Assembly: GCA_021792795.1 (NCBI GenBank)
Contig: JAJYUB010000002.1
Coordinates: 62,001-126,000, forward strand
DNA: 64,000 nt
Source of the DNA: Acidobacteriota bacterium
GTDB lineage: Bacteria > Acidobacteriota > Terriglobia > Terriglobales > Acidobacteriaceae
Direction of reading: 5' to 3'
The notes beneath the pieces are model-generated. The model had not been told where the DNA came from, made no database searches, and saw nothing but the letters and a program-made list of their open reading frames with translations. Position 1 is the first letter of the stretch. Each line of letters starts with the position of its first letter. The position numbers and the translations under genes are program-made. Shown one piece after another: positions 45,661 to 54,710 of this stretch.

Positions 45661-47652
45661 TCAGATTTTGGTTCCCATGCTCTCCGCTTGCTTGGCTCTG
45701 CGATACGTCGTAAGCGCAAGCAGCGGAAAATAGTTGCGGTACATGTGGTACGACAAATAAAAAACCCGCGGAAATCCGGTGCCGGTGTACTGGTCCTCTA
45801 CCCAGGAACCATCCGCTTGCTGGCGCTGCAGCAACCAGCGGATTCCCTTTGCGACCGAATCGCTGCGGATATCTCCGGCGGCCAATAACCCCAGAATCGC
45901 CCACGCGGTTTGCGAAGCGGTGCTGACGCCGATGCCGCGCACGGTCGGGTCATCGTAGCTGGCGCAGCTTTCACCCCAACCCCCATCGGCATTCTGCACC
46001 ATGCGAATCCATTCGGCCGCCTGCTGAATCTGCGGTTCGTGGTTCCATACGCCCATCGCCTCCAACCCGCGCAACGCCAGGAACGTGCCGTACAAATAAT
46101 TGACGCCCCAACGCCCGAACCAGCTTCCGTCCGGCTCCTGCTCGCGATATATAAACTGGATTGCCTTCCGCACCCGCGGGTCCTGTGGCGCGACACCGTA
46201 GCTGGCGAGCATTTCCAGAATGCGCCCGGTAATGTCGACCGTCGGCGGATCCAGCATGGCATTATGGTCCGCGAAAGGAATGCTCTGGAAAATCATCTTG
46301 GTATTGTCTTTGTCGAAGCTGGCCCAGCCGCCGCTCTTGCACTGCATCGCCCATATCCATTGGATGGCCCGCTGGGTCACCTCGTACTGATATCGTTCGC
46401 GAGGATTTTCCACCTTGCTCAACGCCAGCAGCACCTGCGCGGAATCGTCGATGTCCGGGTAGAACTCGTTGTTGAACTCAAAATACCAGCCGCCGGGCTC
46501 GACATGGGGCGCCTTCACCGACCAGTCCCCCTTGTGTCGGACCTCCTTCGACAACATCCAGTCGGCCGCCTGCAACAGGCGAGGGTCGCTGCTGGCAACG
46601 CCGGCTTCTCCCAGAGCGAACATCGCGTACGCTGTGTCCCATACCGGCGACTTGCAGGGCTGCATGCGAAAAGCAGGCTCGCTCGCTCCCGGAACACCAG
46701 GCTCTTCGATCCCTAGCTTTTCAAACTCATCCAGCGCCCGAATCACCTGCGGGTCGTCAAGCGAATACCCTTGGCAACGCAGAGCGATGGCGCTGTTCAA
46801 AATTCCTGGATAGATCGCTCCCAGGCCATCGGACATTTCCATGCGTTCAAGAATCCACCTCTCTGCCTTCTTCAGTGCAATCGCGCGCAAGGGTCGCACA
46901 TGGATGCGTTCCAGCCAATGTGTCAACCGGTCGCAAATAAGAAAGAAGTTGCGCCAACCGAAAATCTGTTTGTCCCAGCGCAGGTGCAGATTGGCATGCT
47001 CGCGCCCGCCCACAAACAACTCGTCGATTCCATGCTCCGCCGGGATCTTCTTGAACGGCTTCTTCGCATACGCAATCGACAACGGCACCAGAATGGCCCG
47101 CGACCAGGAGGAAATCTCGTACAAATTGAAGTAAAACCACCGGGGGAACAGGACGATCTCCGGCGGAATTGCCGGGACAGCGTTGTAGTCGTACTGGCCG
47201 AAGAAGCACAAATACAGCTTTGTATACGTGTTGACCTCGGTCGCGCCGCCGTTGGCCAGGATCCAGTCGCGCACCTTCATCAGCAGCGGATCGCTCGCCG
47301 ACCATCCCATCAACTTCAGCGCAAAATATGCCTTGACCGAAGCGCTGATGTTGGACGGACCTCCTGTATACGTGCTCCATCCGCCATCTTCGTTCTGATG
47401 CCGCAAAATCTCCGTGATGGCTCGCCGCATCCGGCCCTCATCGCCGGTGCCAAGCAGCGTGTGCAACATGATGTAGTCGGACTCCAGGGTCGTGTCCGCT
47501 TCCAGCTCGCCGCACCAGTAGCCGTCTGGATGCTGCTGCGAAAGAAGCAGTCCGCGCGAGGAATCGATCGCTTGCTCGACCTCATCCAGCCCGGCATCGA
47601 GCCTTCCGAATCGGACCGTGGCGACCTGTTTCCCCTGGTGAACTGTGGTCAT
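45661..47652 (-). CDS. shc: Squalene-hopene cyclase
   Basis: A 663-residue, monotopic membrane enzyme that cyclises squalene to hopene and hopanol. The start at MTTVHQGKQ (47652) gives normal length; the frame is open upstream but reads as non-coding. The catalytic acid motif is YPDIDDSAQVLLAL near residue 400 (DxDD followed by Ser where Thr is usual). Several QW repeats are visible, e.g. QQHPDGYWCGELE, QNEDGGWSTY, CKSGGWASFDKD, REQEPDGSWFGRWG and QNADGGWGESC. It begins the hopanoid part of the operon, 103 bases after ispH. Confidence 0.97.
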   Translation of the reverse strand: MTTVHQGKQVATVRFGRLDAGLDEVEQAIDSSRGLLLSQQHPDGYWCGELEADTTLESDYIMLHTLLGTGDEGRMRRAITEILRHQNEDGGWSTYTGGPSNISASVKAYFALKLMGWSASDPLLMKVRDWILANGGATEVNTYTKLYLCFFGQYDYNAVPAIPPEIVLFPRWFYFNLYEISSWSRAILVPLSIAYAKKPFKKIPAEHGIDELFVGGREHANLHLRWDKQIFGWRNFFLICDRLTHWLERIHVRPLRAIALKKAERWILERMEMSDGLGAIYPGILNSAIALRCQGYSLDDPQVIRALDEFEKLGIEEPGVPGASEPAFRMQPCKSPVWDTAYAMFALGEAGVASSDPRLLQAADWMLSKEVRHKGDWSVKAPHVEPGGWYFEFNNEFYPDIDDSAQVLLALSKVENPRERYQYEVTQRAIQWIWAMQCKSGGWASFDKDNTKMIFQSIPFADHNAMLDPPTVDITGRILEMLASYGVAPQDPRVRKAIQFIYREQEPDGSWFGRWGVNYLYGTFLALRGLEAMGVWNHEPQIQQAAEWIRMVQNADGGWGESCASYDDPTVRGIGVSTASQTAWAILGLLAAGDIRSDSVAKGIRWLLQRQQADGSWVEDQYTGTGFPRVFYLSYHMYRNYFPLLALTTYRRAKQAESMGTKI

Positions 47653-47755
47653 AAGTGTCGACAAAAGAATTTCTTTCGTTCGCTGGGTGCAATTCGCTCG
47701 AAAATAAACATTCGGGCCACCGGCCCGAAAACAATTGCAAACCTGCTCCGGTTGT

Positions 47756-48775
47756 TTATGGAGCGACGGCGACCGGCTGCGCTGGCGCGGCTGCAATGGC
47801 GCGAATAATCTCCGGCGGCAAGCCAAAGCGGACATTCTCCGGCATCACCTCGACCTCTTCCACCTCGCCGAAGCCGTGCCGCTGCAAGTAATTGATCACA
47901 TCCTGCACCAGGACCTCCGGTGCCGACGCGCCCGCGGTCACTGCAACGGTCTTCGCATTCTGCAGCCACTCCGAGCGGATCTTGTCGGAATCGTCAATCA
48001 GGTAAGCGATCGTGTCCAGGTTGCGCGAAACCTCAACCAGCCGGTTCGAGTTCGAGCTGTTGTTCGAACCCACCACCAGCACCAGGTCCGCCTGGTGCGC
48101 CACATTCTTCACCGCCACCTGACGATTTTCCGTCGCATAGCAGATGTCCTGCGAATGCGGCCCAACAATCTTTGGGAACTTCGCCTTCAGCGCGTGAATA
48201 ATGTCCCGCGCTTCATCCAGACTGAGCGTCGTCTGGGTCAGATACGCCACACGTTCCGGATTGGGCACTTCCAGCTCCGCCACTTCTTCCACCGTGGAGA
48301 CCACCTGCGTCTCCTCCGGCGCTTCGCCCAGCGTGCCTTCAATCTCGTCGTGGTCGCGATGGCCGATCAGCACCAGGGAATATCCTTGCCGCGCAAATTT
48401 CACCGCCTCCACATGCACCTTGGTTACCAACGGGCATGTCGCGTCAATCACCTTCAGCTTGCGCTGCTTGCTGATTTCTCGCACTGCGGGCGAAACACCG
48501 TGGGCGCTATAAATAACCCGCGCTCCTTCCGGAACTTCATCGATGTCGTGGACAAAAATTGCGCCCTTCGCGGCTAAATCGTTTACGACGAAGCGATTAT
48601 GGACGATCTCACGGCGCACATAAATGGGCGCCCCAAAGGTTTCGAGTGCGATCTGCACCACGTCAATGGCGCGCACCACGCCCGCGCAAAATCCGCGTGG
48701 CTTTAGCAATAGGATGCGGCGATCGGCATCGTGGGTATCGTGGGCAGCAGTAGATCCATTAGCAATCACGGTCAC
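47756..48775 (-). CDS. ispH: 4-hydroxy-3-methylbut-2-enyl diphosphate reductase
   Basis: A 339-residue 4Fe-4S enzyme of the MEP pathway giving isopentenyl and dimethylallyl diphosphate. The three cluster cysteines are in KPRGFCAGVVRAI, VIDATCPLVTKVH and QDICYATENRQVAV. YSAHGVSPAVRE and the substrate-binding GSNNSSNSNRLVEV are present. The N-terminus has ~20 extra residues, the C-terminus an Ala/Pro-rich tail. Its place directly upstream of shc ties precursor supply to hopanoid synthesis. Confidence 0.97.
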   Translation of the reverse strand: MTVIANGSTAAHDTHDADRRILLLKPRGFCAGVVRAIDVVQIALETFGAPIYVRREIVHNRFVVNDLAAKGAIFVHDIDEVPEGARVIYSAHGVSPAVREISKQRKLKVIDATCPLVTKVHVEAVKFARQGYSLVLIGHRDHDEIEGTLGEAPEETQVVSTVEEVAELEVPNPERVAYLTQTTLSLDEARDIIHALKAKFPKIVGPHSQDICYATENRQVAVKNVAHQADLVLVVGSNNSSNSNRLVEVSRNLDTIAYLIDDSDKIRSEWLQNAKTVAVTAGASAPEVLVQDVINYLQRHGFGEVEEVEVMPENVRFGLPPEIIRAIAAAPAQPVAVAP

Positions 48776-48850
48776 ACCTAAGTATACCGTTCTAAAACGG
48801 GATCGCCTAGCGGAAATCGATCAATTCCGCACCAGATTTGTAGCAAATGT

Positions 48851-50473
48851 TTACGGTGCTGCAACCGTGGGCCCCGCCGCTTTCCAATGCGCCTTTGGCC
48901 GGGCCACGGCATACATTTGCCGGGCAATCTCATCGAACAAGCCCGCCCTGTCTTTCCCCATCAGGTACAGGTCAAAATGCGTGCGGCCTGGGATGAATGT
49001 AAAGTGTTCGTCCGCGTGCAGTCCCTGAAAGACCGCATCCAGTTTGTGCGCCGCGCCATCCAGATAAAACGTGTCCGCTGTGCCCACGTAGAGATGCACC
49101 TTGCCCCGCAGGTCCTTTCCAATCGACGGCCACTGCTGCGCCACGCGATACGCGATGTCGTAATGCTGCTGCCAATACGCAACCACCGCCGGATCGACAT
49201 CTCCGGTAAAGTGATTGAACATCGTCTCCGGCCGTCCTCCTGGTCCCCGTGGCGAAAATACCCAATCGAACGAACGGATCTGGCCCCCGTAGGGTCCCAG
49301 CACGTCTTCCAGTTGAGTCAGTTGCTGAAACGTCGCCATCACTTGACCCTTGTCGCGAATGATCGGATAAGGGGCGCCATCCGGCTTGCGATACACGTTT
49401 GCGTGCGCTGCATACAGATCGATTCCGGTGAAGTCATGAAAATCGCTTGGATCGGGGGAGGTGGACCACGTACCGCCAAAAATCTTCGGATAGGTCACCT
49501 GCAGCCACAGGGTCGCCCAGCCGCCGGAAGAATGCCCATTCAAGAATCGCCCGCTCGGCTTCGCGTCCATGCGATACTGGCGTTCGAGCGCGGGGACCGC
49601 CTCCTGCGTCAGCGCCTCGCCCCACGGCCCATTGTTGACGGAGTCCGCAAACTCATGCGTGCCTCGCGGGCTGGACTCATCCAGAAATACCCAGATCATG
49701 GGAGGCATTTTGCCTTCTGCCATGCGCTGGTAAATCATCGCTGCGGTGAAGCGGTTGTACTCCAGCGTCCCGCCAAAACCATGGGTGAAATACACCGTGG
49801 GATAGCGCTGCTTCGGATGATCTCGATATCCCGGCGGCAACAGCACCCAGGCGCGAAGATTCATGGGTCGCCCCCAGAACTGCGTCAGTACCGGGCTGGG
49901 AAAATCCAACAGCTTTGTCGAGTCGATCGCGCCCTGCTTTTCGGCTGCGCTCATCTTCGGCGGCAACCAATCGCGCGTCGTCGGCTGAATCGGCTTCACC
50001 AGCGTAAGCCGGGGTTCATCGCCCTGGCCCGCGCTCCAATCGGAGAGCGGCATGGGAGCGCTTTCAATGTCTCCCGGCAACCGGCCGTAGTACGCAAACC
50101 GATTGGCCGTGTCCAGCACGGCCTGCACGACATAATCTCCTTGCGGCAACTTCGAAAAGCCCGCCGGAAACGCAATGTTGTCGGTGTCGACATCGACCGA
50201 CTCACCCGGCTTCCATCCGCTCACGTCCTTGGCCGCAATCGAGACGCTGGACGGATGAAATTCATTCACCTCGACATCTTCCAGCTTGGTTCCCGGCTTG
50301 ATCAGCAGAATCAGCCGCCCTGAAACGGGCGTGGTCTGCTGCGCGCCCAGCGTGACGCGAAAGAAAAGATGTTGTGGCGATTGGCTCGATACCGCCTGTG
50401 CAATACAGGCGAGCGAAAATCCGCAGAGAACCAGCGGCAGAAATTTGAGTGGGCTTCGGCGAAAATTCTTCAT
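48851..50473 (-). CDS. Secreted esterase (alpha/beta-hydrolase, Fes/esterase-D type)
   Basis: A 540-residue exported hydrolase with a signal peptide (FLPLVLCGFSLACIAQA). Residues ~25-210 form a beta-rich N-terminal region; the catalytic domain follows with WVLLPPGYRDHPKQRYPTVY, the nucleophile elbow FLNGHSSGGWATLW and a late FIPGRTHFDLY supplying the His. The pattern matches the putative-esterase family covering enterochelin and feruloyl esterases. The natural substrate is unknown; plant-polymer esters are a guess. It lies 75 bases downstream of recN on the same strand. Confidence 0.85.
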   Translation of the reverse strand: MKNFRRSPLKFLPLVLCGFSLACIAQAVSSQSPQHLFFRVTLGAQQTTPVSGRLILLIKPGTKLEDVEVNEFHPSSVSIAAKDVSGWKPGESVDVDTDNIAFPAGFSKLPQGDYVVQAVLDTANRFAYYGRLPGDIESAPMPLSDWSAGQGDEPRLTLVKPIQPTTRDWLPPKMSAAEKQGAIDSTKLLDFPSPVLTQFWGRPMNLRAWVLLPPGYRDHPKQRYPTVYFTHGFGGTLEYNRFTAAMIYQRMAEGKMPPMIWVFLDESSPRGTHEFADSVNNGPWGEALTQEAVPALERQYRMDAKPSGRFLNGHSSGGWATLWLQVTYPKIFGGTWSTSPDPSDFHDFTGIDLYAAHANVYRKPDGAPYPIIRDKGQVMATFQQLTQLEDVLGPYGGQIRSFDWVFSPRGPGGRPETMFNHFTGDVDPAVVAYWQQHYDIAYRVAQQWPSIGKDLRGKVHLYVGTADTFYLDGAAHKLDAVFQGLHADEHFTFIPGRTHFDLYLMGKDRAGLFDEIARQMYAVARPKAHWKAAGPTVAAP

Positions 50474-50548
50474 CGTGCGCGAGTGTATCAGACCAAGGAC
50501 AAATCACAGGCGCCTGTTTTTCAGTTTCAAAGCAATTTTTCCGACGAT

Positions 50549-52243
50549 TCACTTTGCGCTGGTCTTCAACATCTGCTCGGCGTGCTTCAGAGACGTATCA
50601 GTCACCTGCGCGCCGCTCAACATGCGGGCGATTTCCTGCCGCCGCTGGTCGTTGGAGAGATGCCGGACACCGGTCTTCGTGCGGCCGCCGTGCTCCTGTT
50701 TTTCGATCAGGAAATGCTGGTCGGCGAAGGCGGCAATCTGCGGCAGATGTGTAATGCAGAGCACTTGCTGGCCCCGCGCCAGGGTCTTCAATTTCTGGCC
50801 GACGGCCTCGGCCGCGCTGCCGCCAATGCCAATGTCGATTTCATCGAAGACCAGCGTGCGCGGCAACTGCGTTTTATGCTTCCCTTTCGCCGTGGAGTTC
50901 GCGCTCTCTTCCACGCTCACCTTCAACGCCAGCAGCACGCGCGACATCTCTCCGCCGGAGGCAATCTTGTCGAGCGGTTTCAACGGCTCTCCAGGATTGG
51001 TCGCGATGCGATACTCCACCGTGTCCCAGCCATGCGCGCTCCAGGCCGTCTCTTCCCGCTCGGCAGTCACGGCAATTTGAAACTGCGCCTTCATCGCAAG
51101 CTGGTTGATCTCGCCTTCCGCGCGTTTTGTCAGCCGTTTCGCAGCGGCACTGCGCTGCGCGGTCAGCGCTTCCGCCGCGGCAACATAGCCATTCGCGGCT
51201 TTCGTCAACTCCGCCGCCAGATCGGCCAGCAGTTGATCGCGATTTTCAATTTCATCCAGCTTGTCCCGCACCTGCTCCCCGTACGCGATCACCTCCGCCA
51301 CGCTGGCTCCGTACTTGCGCTTCAGACGATCAATCAACGCCAGCCGGTCCTCAATTTCCTCCAGCCGCTCCGGCGACGCCTGAATCTTCTCCGCGAATTC
51401 CCTTGCCTGCTCCGCCAGATCGCCGACAGTCGCGCGCGCCGCCACCAACTGCTGCACCGCCTCTTCCCAGCGCATGTCGTAGCGCAGCAGCTCTTCCATC
51501 TGCTTCAGTCCGGCACGCAGCGCCACTTCCGCAGACGTGGCCGACTCATACAGAACATCGTGCGCGCCCAGCGCGGCGGCATACAATTTTTCCGCATTCG
51601 CCAGCACGCGTTTCTCCGCGACCAGCGATTCTTCTTCGCCCGCTTCCAGTTGCGCCTGATCGATTTCTTTCGCCTGAAAACGCCACAGGTCCGCCATCCG
51701 TAAGCGGTCCTGCTCGTCGGTTTGCATGACCGCCAGCTTGTCGCGAAGTTGCGACCACCGCGAAAATACCTCGCTGACGGACTCCTCTGAAATACCCGCG
51801 CTGCGATCCAACAGGCTACGCTGCTGCAACTGGTCGAACGCTCCCAGAGAATCGCTCTGCGCGTGGACCAGCGCCAGTTCCGGCGCTAAAGCCTTCAGTA
51901 CGGAAACAGTTGCGGGTTGATTGTTCACAAAAACTCGCGCTTTGCCGCTGCTCGTCACTTCCCGCCGCAGAATGATTTCCTCTCCGGCGGCATCTAAGCC
52001 ATTGGCCTCAAGAATTTCGAGCGCCCAAGGGGTTGCCTCAAACACGCAGGCGACCAGGGCGCGTTCCGCTCCATGGCGAACAATTTCCGCGGAAGCTTTT
52101 TCTCCCAACAGCAGCCCCAGCGCATCTATAAGAATAGACTTGCCCGCGCCGGTTTCCCCGGTCAGCAGATTCAGGCCGGGACCAAACGCAACGGTCACGT
52201 TGTCAACGACGATGTAGTTTTCCGCGCGCAGTTCGAGCAGCAT
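50549..52243 (-). CDS. recN: DNA repair protein RecN
   Basis: A 564-residue SMC-like ATPase in double-strand-break repair. The start at 52243 gives MLLELRAENYIVVDNVTVAF, the usual RecN start; an upstream extension of 33 residues has no family likeness. Walker A is LTGETGAGKSILIDALG; a long coiled-coil region spans ~150-400; the ABC signature is KIASGGEMSRVLLALK and Walker B is PRTLVFDEIDIGIGG. The order and length are typical. It is divergent from tolQ. Confidence 0.96.
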   Translation of the reverse strand: MLLELRAENYIVVDNVTVAFGPGLNLLTGETGAGKSILIDALGLLLGEKASAEIVRHGAERALVACVFEATPWALEILEANGLDAAGEEIILRREVTSSGKARVFVNNQPATVSVLKALAPELALVHAQSDSLGAFDQLQQRSLLDRSAGISEESVSEVFSRWSQLRDKLAVMQTDEQDRLRMADLWRFQAKEIDQAQLEAGEEESLVAEKRVLANAEKLYAAALGAHDVLYESATSAEVALRAGLKQMEELLRYDMRWEEAVQQLVAARATVGDLAEQAREFAEKIQASPERLEEIEDRLALIDRLKRKYGASVAEVIAYGEQVRDKLDEIENRDQLLADLAAELTKAANGYVAAAEALTAQRSAAAKRLTKRAEGEINQLAMKAQFQIAVTAEREETAWSAHGWDTVEYRIATNPGEPLKPLDKIASGGEMSRVLLALKVSVEESANSTAKGKHKTQLPRTLVFDEIDIGIGGSAAEAVGQKLKTLARGQQVLCITHLPQIAAFADQHFLIEKQEHGGRTKTGVRHLSNDQRRQEIARMLSGAQVTDTSLKHAEQMLKTSAK

Positions 52244-52349
52244 GGCACTCCGGTGGACGAGCGCAGCATACCATGAATCGACAGAACGACCCACGAACCC
52301 AGATCGCAACTTGGAGCAATCGGAAAGCGCCGGTACACTCAAACTAGCT

Positions 52350-53147
52350 ATGAACGCATTGTCCGCTCTACTTATTTTCTTCTTTCAGACCGCCGACGCG
52401 ACCGATGCCACCCAGGCCGCGCCGGCGATCAGCGGCAGCGCACTGACCGACATGTGGCACAACCTGGGCCCGGTCGCCATTGCAGTGTTGGTCATCCTGC
52501 TGATCGCCAGTCTGCAGTCGTGGAGCATCATCCTGGGCAAATGGGCCTCGTTCCGCAGGGCGGGCACGCAGAGCAAGCGGTTTTTGCGCGCCTTTCAAAA
52601 GGCCGATCGCTTGCAGGATGTCGCCGCCGTCAGCGAACAGTTCAGGCCCAGCCCACTGGTCCAGGTGTTTGAGGACACCTATGAGGAGTACCGCCATCAG
52701 TTGGAAGCCACCGGGGAGGTGCGCAGTATAAAGGCGCTGGAGCGCACCGCGCAGACCGCTGCCAGCGAAGCCCTGACGGTGATGGAAAGCCGTATGACCT
52801 GGCTGGCGACCATCGGCAACGTGGCCACCTTCGTCGGCCTGTTCGGGACCATCATGGGAATCGTCGATGCTTTCCACGGCCTGGGGACCTCTGGCGGGGC
52901 CACCTTGCGTGCCGTCGCGCCCGGAATTTCAGAGGCGCTGGTTACCACCGCTGCGGGTATTTTTGTCGCCGTGCCCGCTGTGATGGGATACAACCAGCTC
53001 ACCAGCCGCTTGCGAGAGCTGGGCGCGCGCCTCGACGACTTTGGCCGCGAGCTGCTGAATACGATCGAAGAGCTTCAAGCCATGCCGACGCCTTCGGCGG
53101 AGGAATTCGCGCGTCAGCGGGAGGTACCGCGTGGCCTACACCGCTAA
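52350..53147 (+). CDS. tolQ: TolQ/ExbB-type proton channel protein
   Basis: A 265-residue inner-membrane protein with three helices: residues ~38-58, then the paired helices near 160-185 and 200-225. VGLFGTIMGIVDAFHGL and ISEALVTTAAGIFVAVPAV are the MotA/TolQ/ExbB core. The start at 52350 is the first ATG of the gene proper. The end overlaps the GTG start of tolR by 17 bases. The symbol follows from the tolB-pal neighbours; ExbB is the alternative name. Confidence 0.9.
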   Translation: MNALSALLIFFFQTADATDATQAAPAISGSALTDMWHNLGPVAIAVLVILLIASLQSWSIILGKWASFRRAGTQSKRFLRAFQKADRLQDVAAVSEQFRPSPLVQVFEDTYEEYRHQLEATGEVRSIKALERTAQTAASEALTVMESRMTWLATIGNVATFVGLFGTIMGIVDAFHGLGTSGGATLRAVAPGISEALVTTAAGIFVAVPAVMGYNQLTSRLRELGARLDDFGRELLNTIEELQAMPTPSAEEFARQREVPRGLHR

Positions 53148-53565
53148 GAACGGCGCGACGCACACGGCGCTGTCCGACATCAACATTACCCCGTTGGTGG
53201 ATGTGGTGCTGGTGCTGTTGGTCATCTTTATGATCACCGCGCCGGTGCTCCAGTCCGGCATCCAGGTCGCCGTTCCTCGAACCAGGACCGTCAAGCAGAT
53301 TACGCAGCAGCGCACCGTGGTGACCATCGATAGCGAGCAGCGCGTCTATCTGGATGACAAGCCGGTCAACGTGAACGACCTGCCGCAATTGCTGTTACAA
53401 AAAGACGGCCACACCGCCCCGGCGAACCGGGTGATTTATCTGCGCGCCGATCAGAAAGTTCCATTCGGCGCCTTCGCCTCCGTCATGGACGCAGTCAAGC
53501 AGGCGGGCATCACCAATATCAGTATTGTGACCCGCCCCCTTGAATCCTCTCCCTCTGGGCAATAA
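53131..53565 (+). CDS. tolR: TolR/ExbD-type protein
   Basis: A 144-residue partner of TolQ with one helix (INITPLVDVVLVLLVIFMI), which contains the proton-carrying Asp, and a periplasmic domain ending AVKQAGITNISIVTRP. The start is the GTG inside the end of tolQ, implying coupled translation. Confidence 0.93.
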   Translation: MAYTAKNGATHTALSDINITPLVDVVLVLLVIFMITAPVLQSGIQVAVPRTRTVKQITQQRTVVTIDSEQRVYLDDKPVNVNDLPQLLLQKDGHTAPANRVIYLRADQKVPFGAFASVMDAVKQAGITNISIVTRPLESSPSGQ

Positions 53566-53570
53566 AGACG

Positions 53571-54374
53571 ATGCCATATATTCACGAGACATGGGACCAA
53601 CACGAACCGATCGTCGGCTCATGGTTTGGCTCGTTCGCCCTCCACATCATGCTGGCGGTCGCCATCGTTTCGTCCGCGCTCTACCTGCGCGCCCTGCATG
53701 ACAGCCGCTGGGGTCAAATCAGCTCCGGCGAGACCATCAGCGCCACCCTCGTGTCCGCCGCGCCAACGCTGCCGCTGCCCAGTCCGCAACTCAACACGGA
53801 TTCGGTATTGGCTACGCAGACGCCCAGTCCGGCTCCGCTCATTCCAGAAAAGAAAGCGGCGGCGGCGCCCGACCTGACCGCGATTCCCATTCCGGCCAAA
53901 CCGAAACACATCAAGACCATTGCTCCCAAGGCTGCGCCCGCGCCGCCAAAATATGTGCAGCCCAAGCAACAGCAGTACCGCGCGAACTATGGCGAGGCCG
54001 CGCCGTCCAGCATTCCCACGTCCATTCCTACCTCCGCCGACAAAAGCGTGGTGGTGCAGAACGGCGACTTTGGTTCGCGGTTCGGCTGGTATGTCGACGT
54101 GATTAAGCGGACAGTCTCGCAAAACTGGTACAGCCAGTTGGCCGACCCGCATGCGTCCATGGGCCACTCGGTGGTCGTCACCTTTACCGTGCATCGAGAC
54201 GGTTCCGTCAGCGACCCCCGCATTGCTCAATCCAGCGGCGTGCCCTCGCTCGATCTATCGGCGATTCAGGCCGTCGAGCGGGTCGGCGCCTTCGGCCCTC
54301 TACCGGCCGGGTATGCGGGCAGCTCAGTTTCGGTCGCCTATACCTTTACGTATGACCAGAGCACGCGCCCATGA
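53571..54374 (+). CDS. TonB/TolA-like energy transducer
   Basis: A 267-residue protein with one N-terminal helix (FALHIMLAVAIVSSALYL), a Pro/Ala/Lys-rich periplasmic linker (residues ~60-150) and a C-terminal TonB-type domain: WYVDVIKRTVSQNWYS, VVVTFTVHRDGSVSDPRI and SSGVPSLDLSAIQAVERV. It lacks the long helical TolA domain II and so looks like TonB, but it stands where tolA normally is. It would couple TolQR to Pal/TolB. It is 5 bases after tolR. Confidence 0.85.
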   Translation: MPYIHETWDQHEPIVGSWFGSFALHIMLAVAIVSSALYLRALHDSRWGQISSGETISATLVSAAPTLPLPSPQLNTDSVLATQTPSPAPLIPEKKAAAAPDLTAIPIPAKPKHIKTIAPKAAPAPPKYVQPKQQQYRANYGEAAPSSIPTSIPTSADKSVVVQNGDFGSRFGWYVDVIKRTVSQNWYSQLADPHASMGHSVVVTFTVHRDGSVSDPRIAQSSGVPSLDLSAIQAVERVGAFGPLPAGYAGSSVSVAYTFTYDQSTRP

Positions 54375-54515
54375 TTTTCTTAGAAATTGCTATACAGAAC
54401 ATGGATAATCGACGCAAATGAAACAATTTGGAGATTTCCGCGATTTCCGAGATTGAATTTTTTCGCAAGCAAAATGGGAGCGGATTCACAGTTGGCGTAG
54501 TTGTTTACGCGAGAG

Positions 54516-54641
54516 GAGTCATTCTGAACCCTTCGGCTACGCTCAGGGCAAGCTCCGCGCAGCAGAGTGAAGAATCCAGACGATCCAGGCGTGGTAAACG
54601 CTGCCATCATCCTCTGGATTCTTCGCTTCGCTCAGAATGAC
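54516..54641. repeat. REP-like intergenic inverted repeat
   Basis: GTCATTCTGA at 54518 pairs with TCAGAATGAC ending at 54641, and GAAGAATCCAGA (54569) pairs perfectly with TCTGGATTCTTC (54613). The left arm has an extra segment between its two parts. A smaller element with similar ends lies at 9263-9295. It sits between the TonB-like gene and tolB, inside what would otherwise be one operon. Confidence 0.75.
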
Positions 54642-54710
54642 CCGCATCGTTTTCAAATTACAGTATCTGTAAATCCGCATCTTGATCCAATACGTCCAAC
54701 GGAGTGCACA

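Noticed and set aside
48887-50323. 478-codon open frame antisense to the secreted esterase gene
   Set aside because: No domain or signal pattern. The opposite strand encodes a clear alpha/beta-hydrolase. High GC commonly leaves long open antisense frames.
50369-51703. 444-codon open frame antisense to recN
   Set aside because: It is the shadow of the RecN coiled-coil region (runs of Arg, Gln, Leu) with no protein family features.
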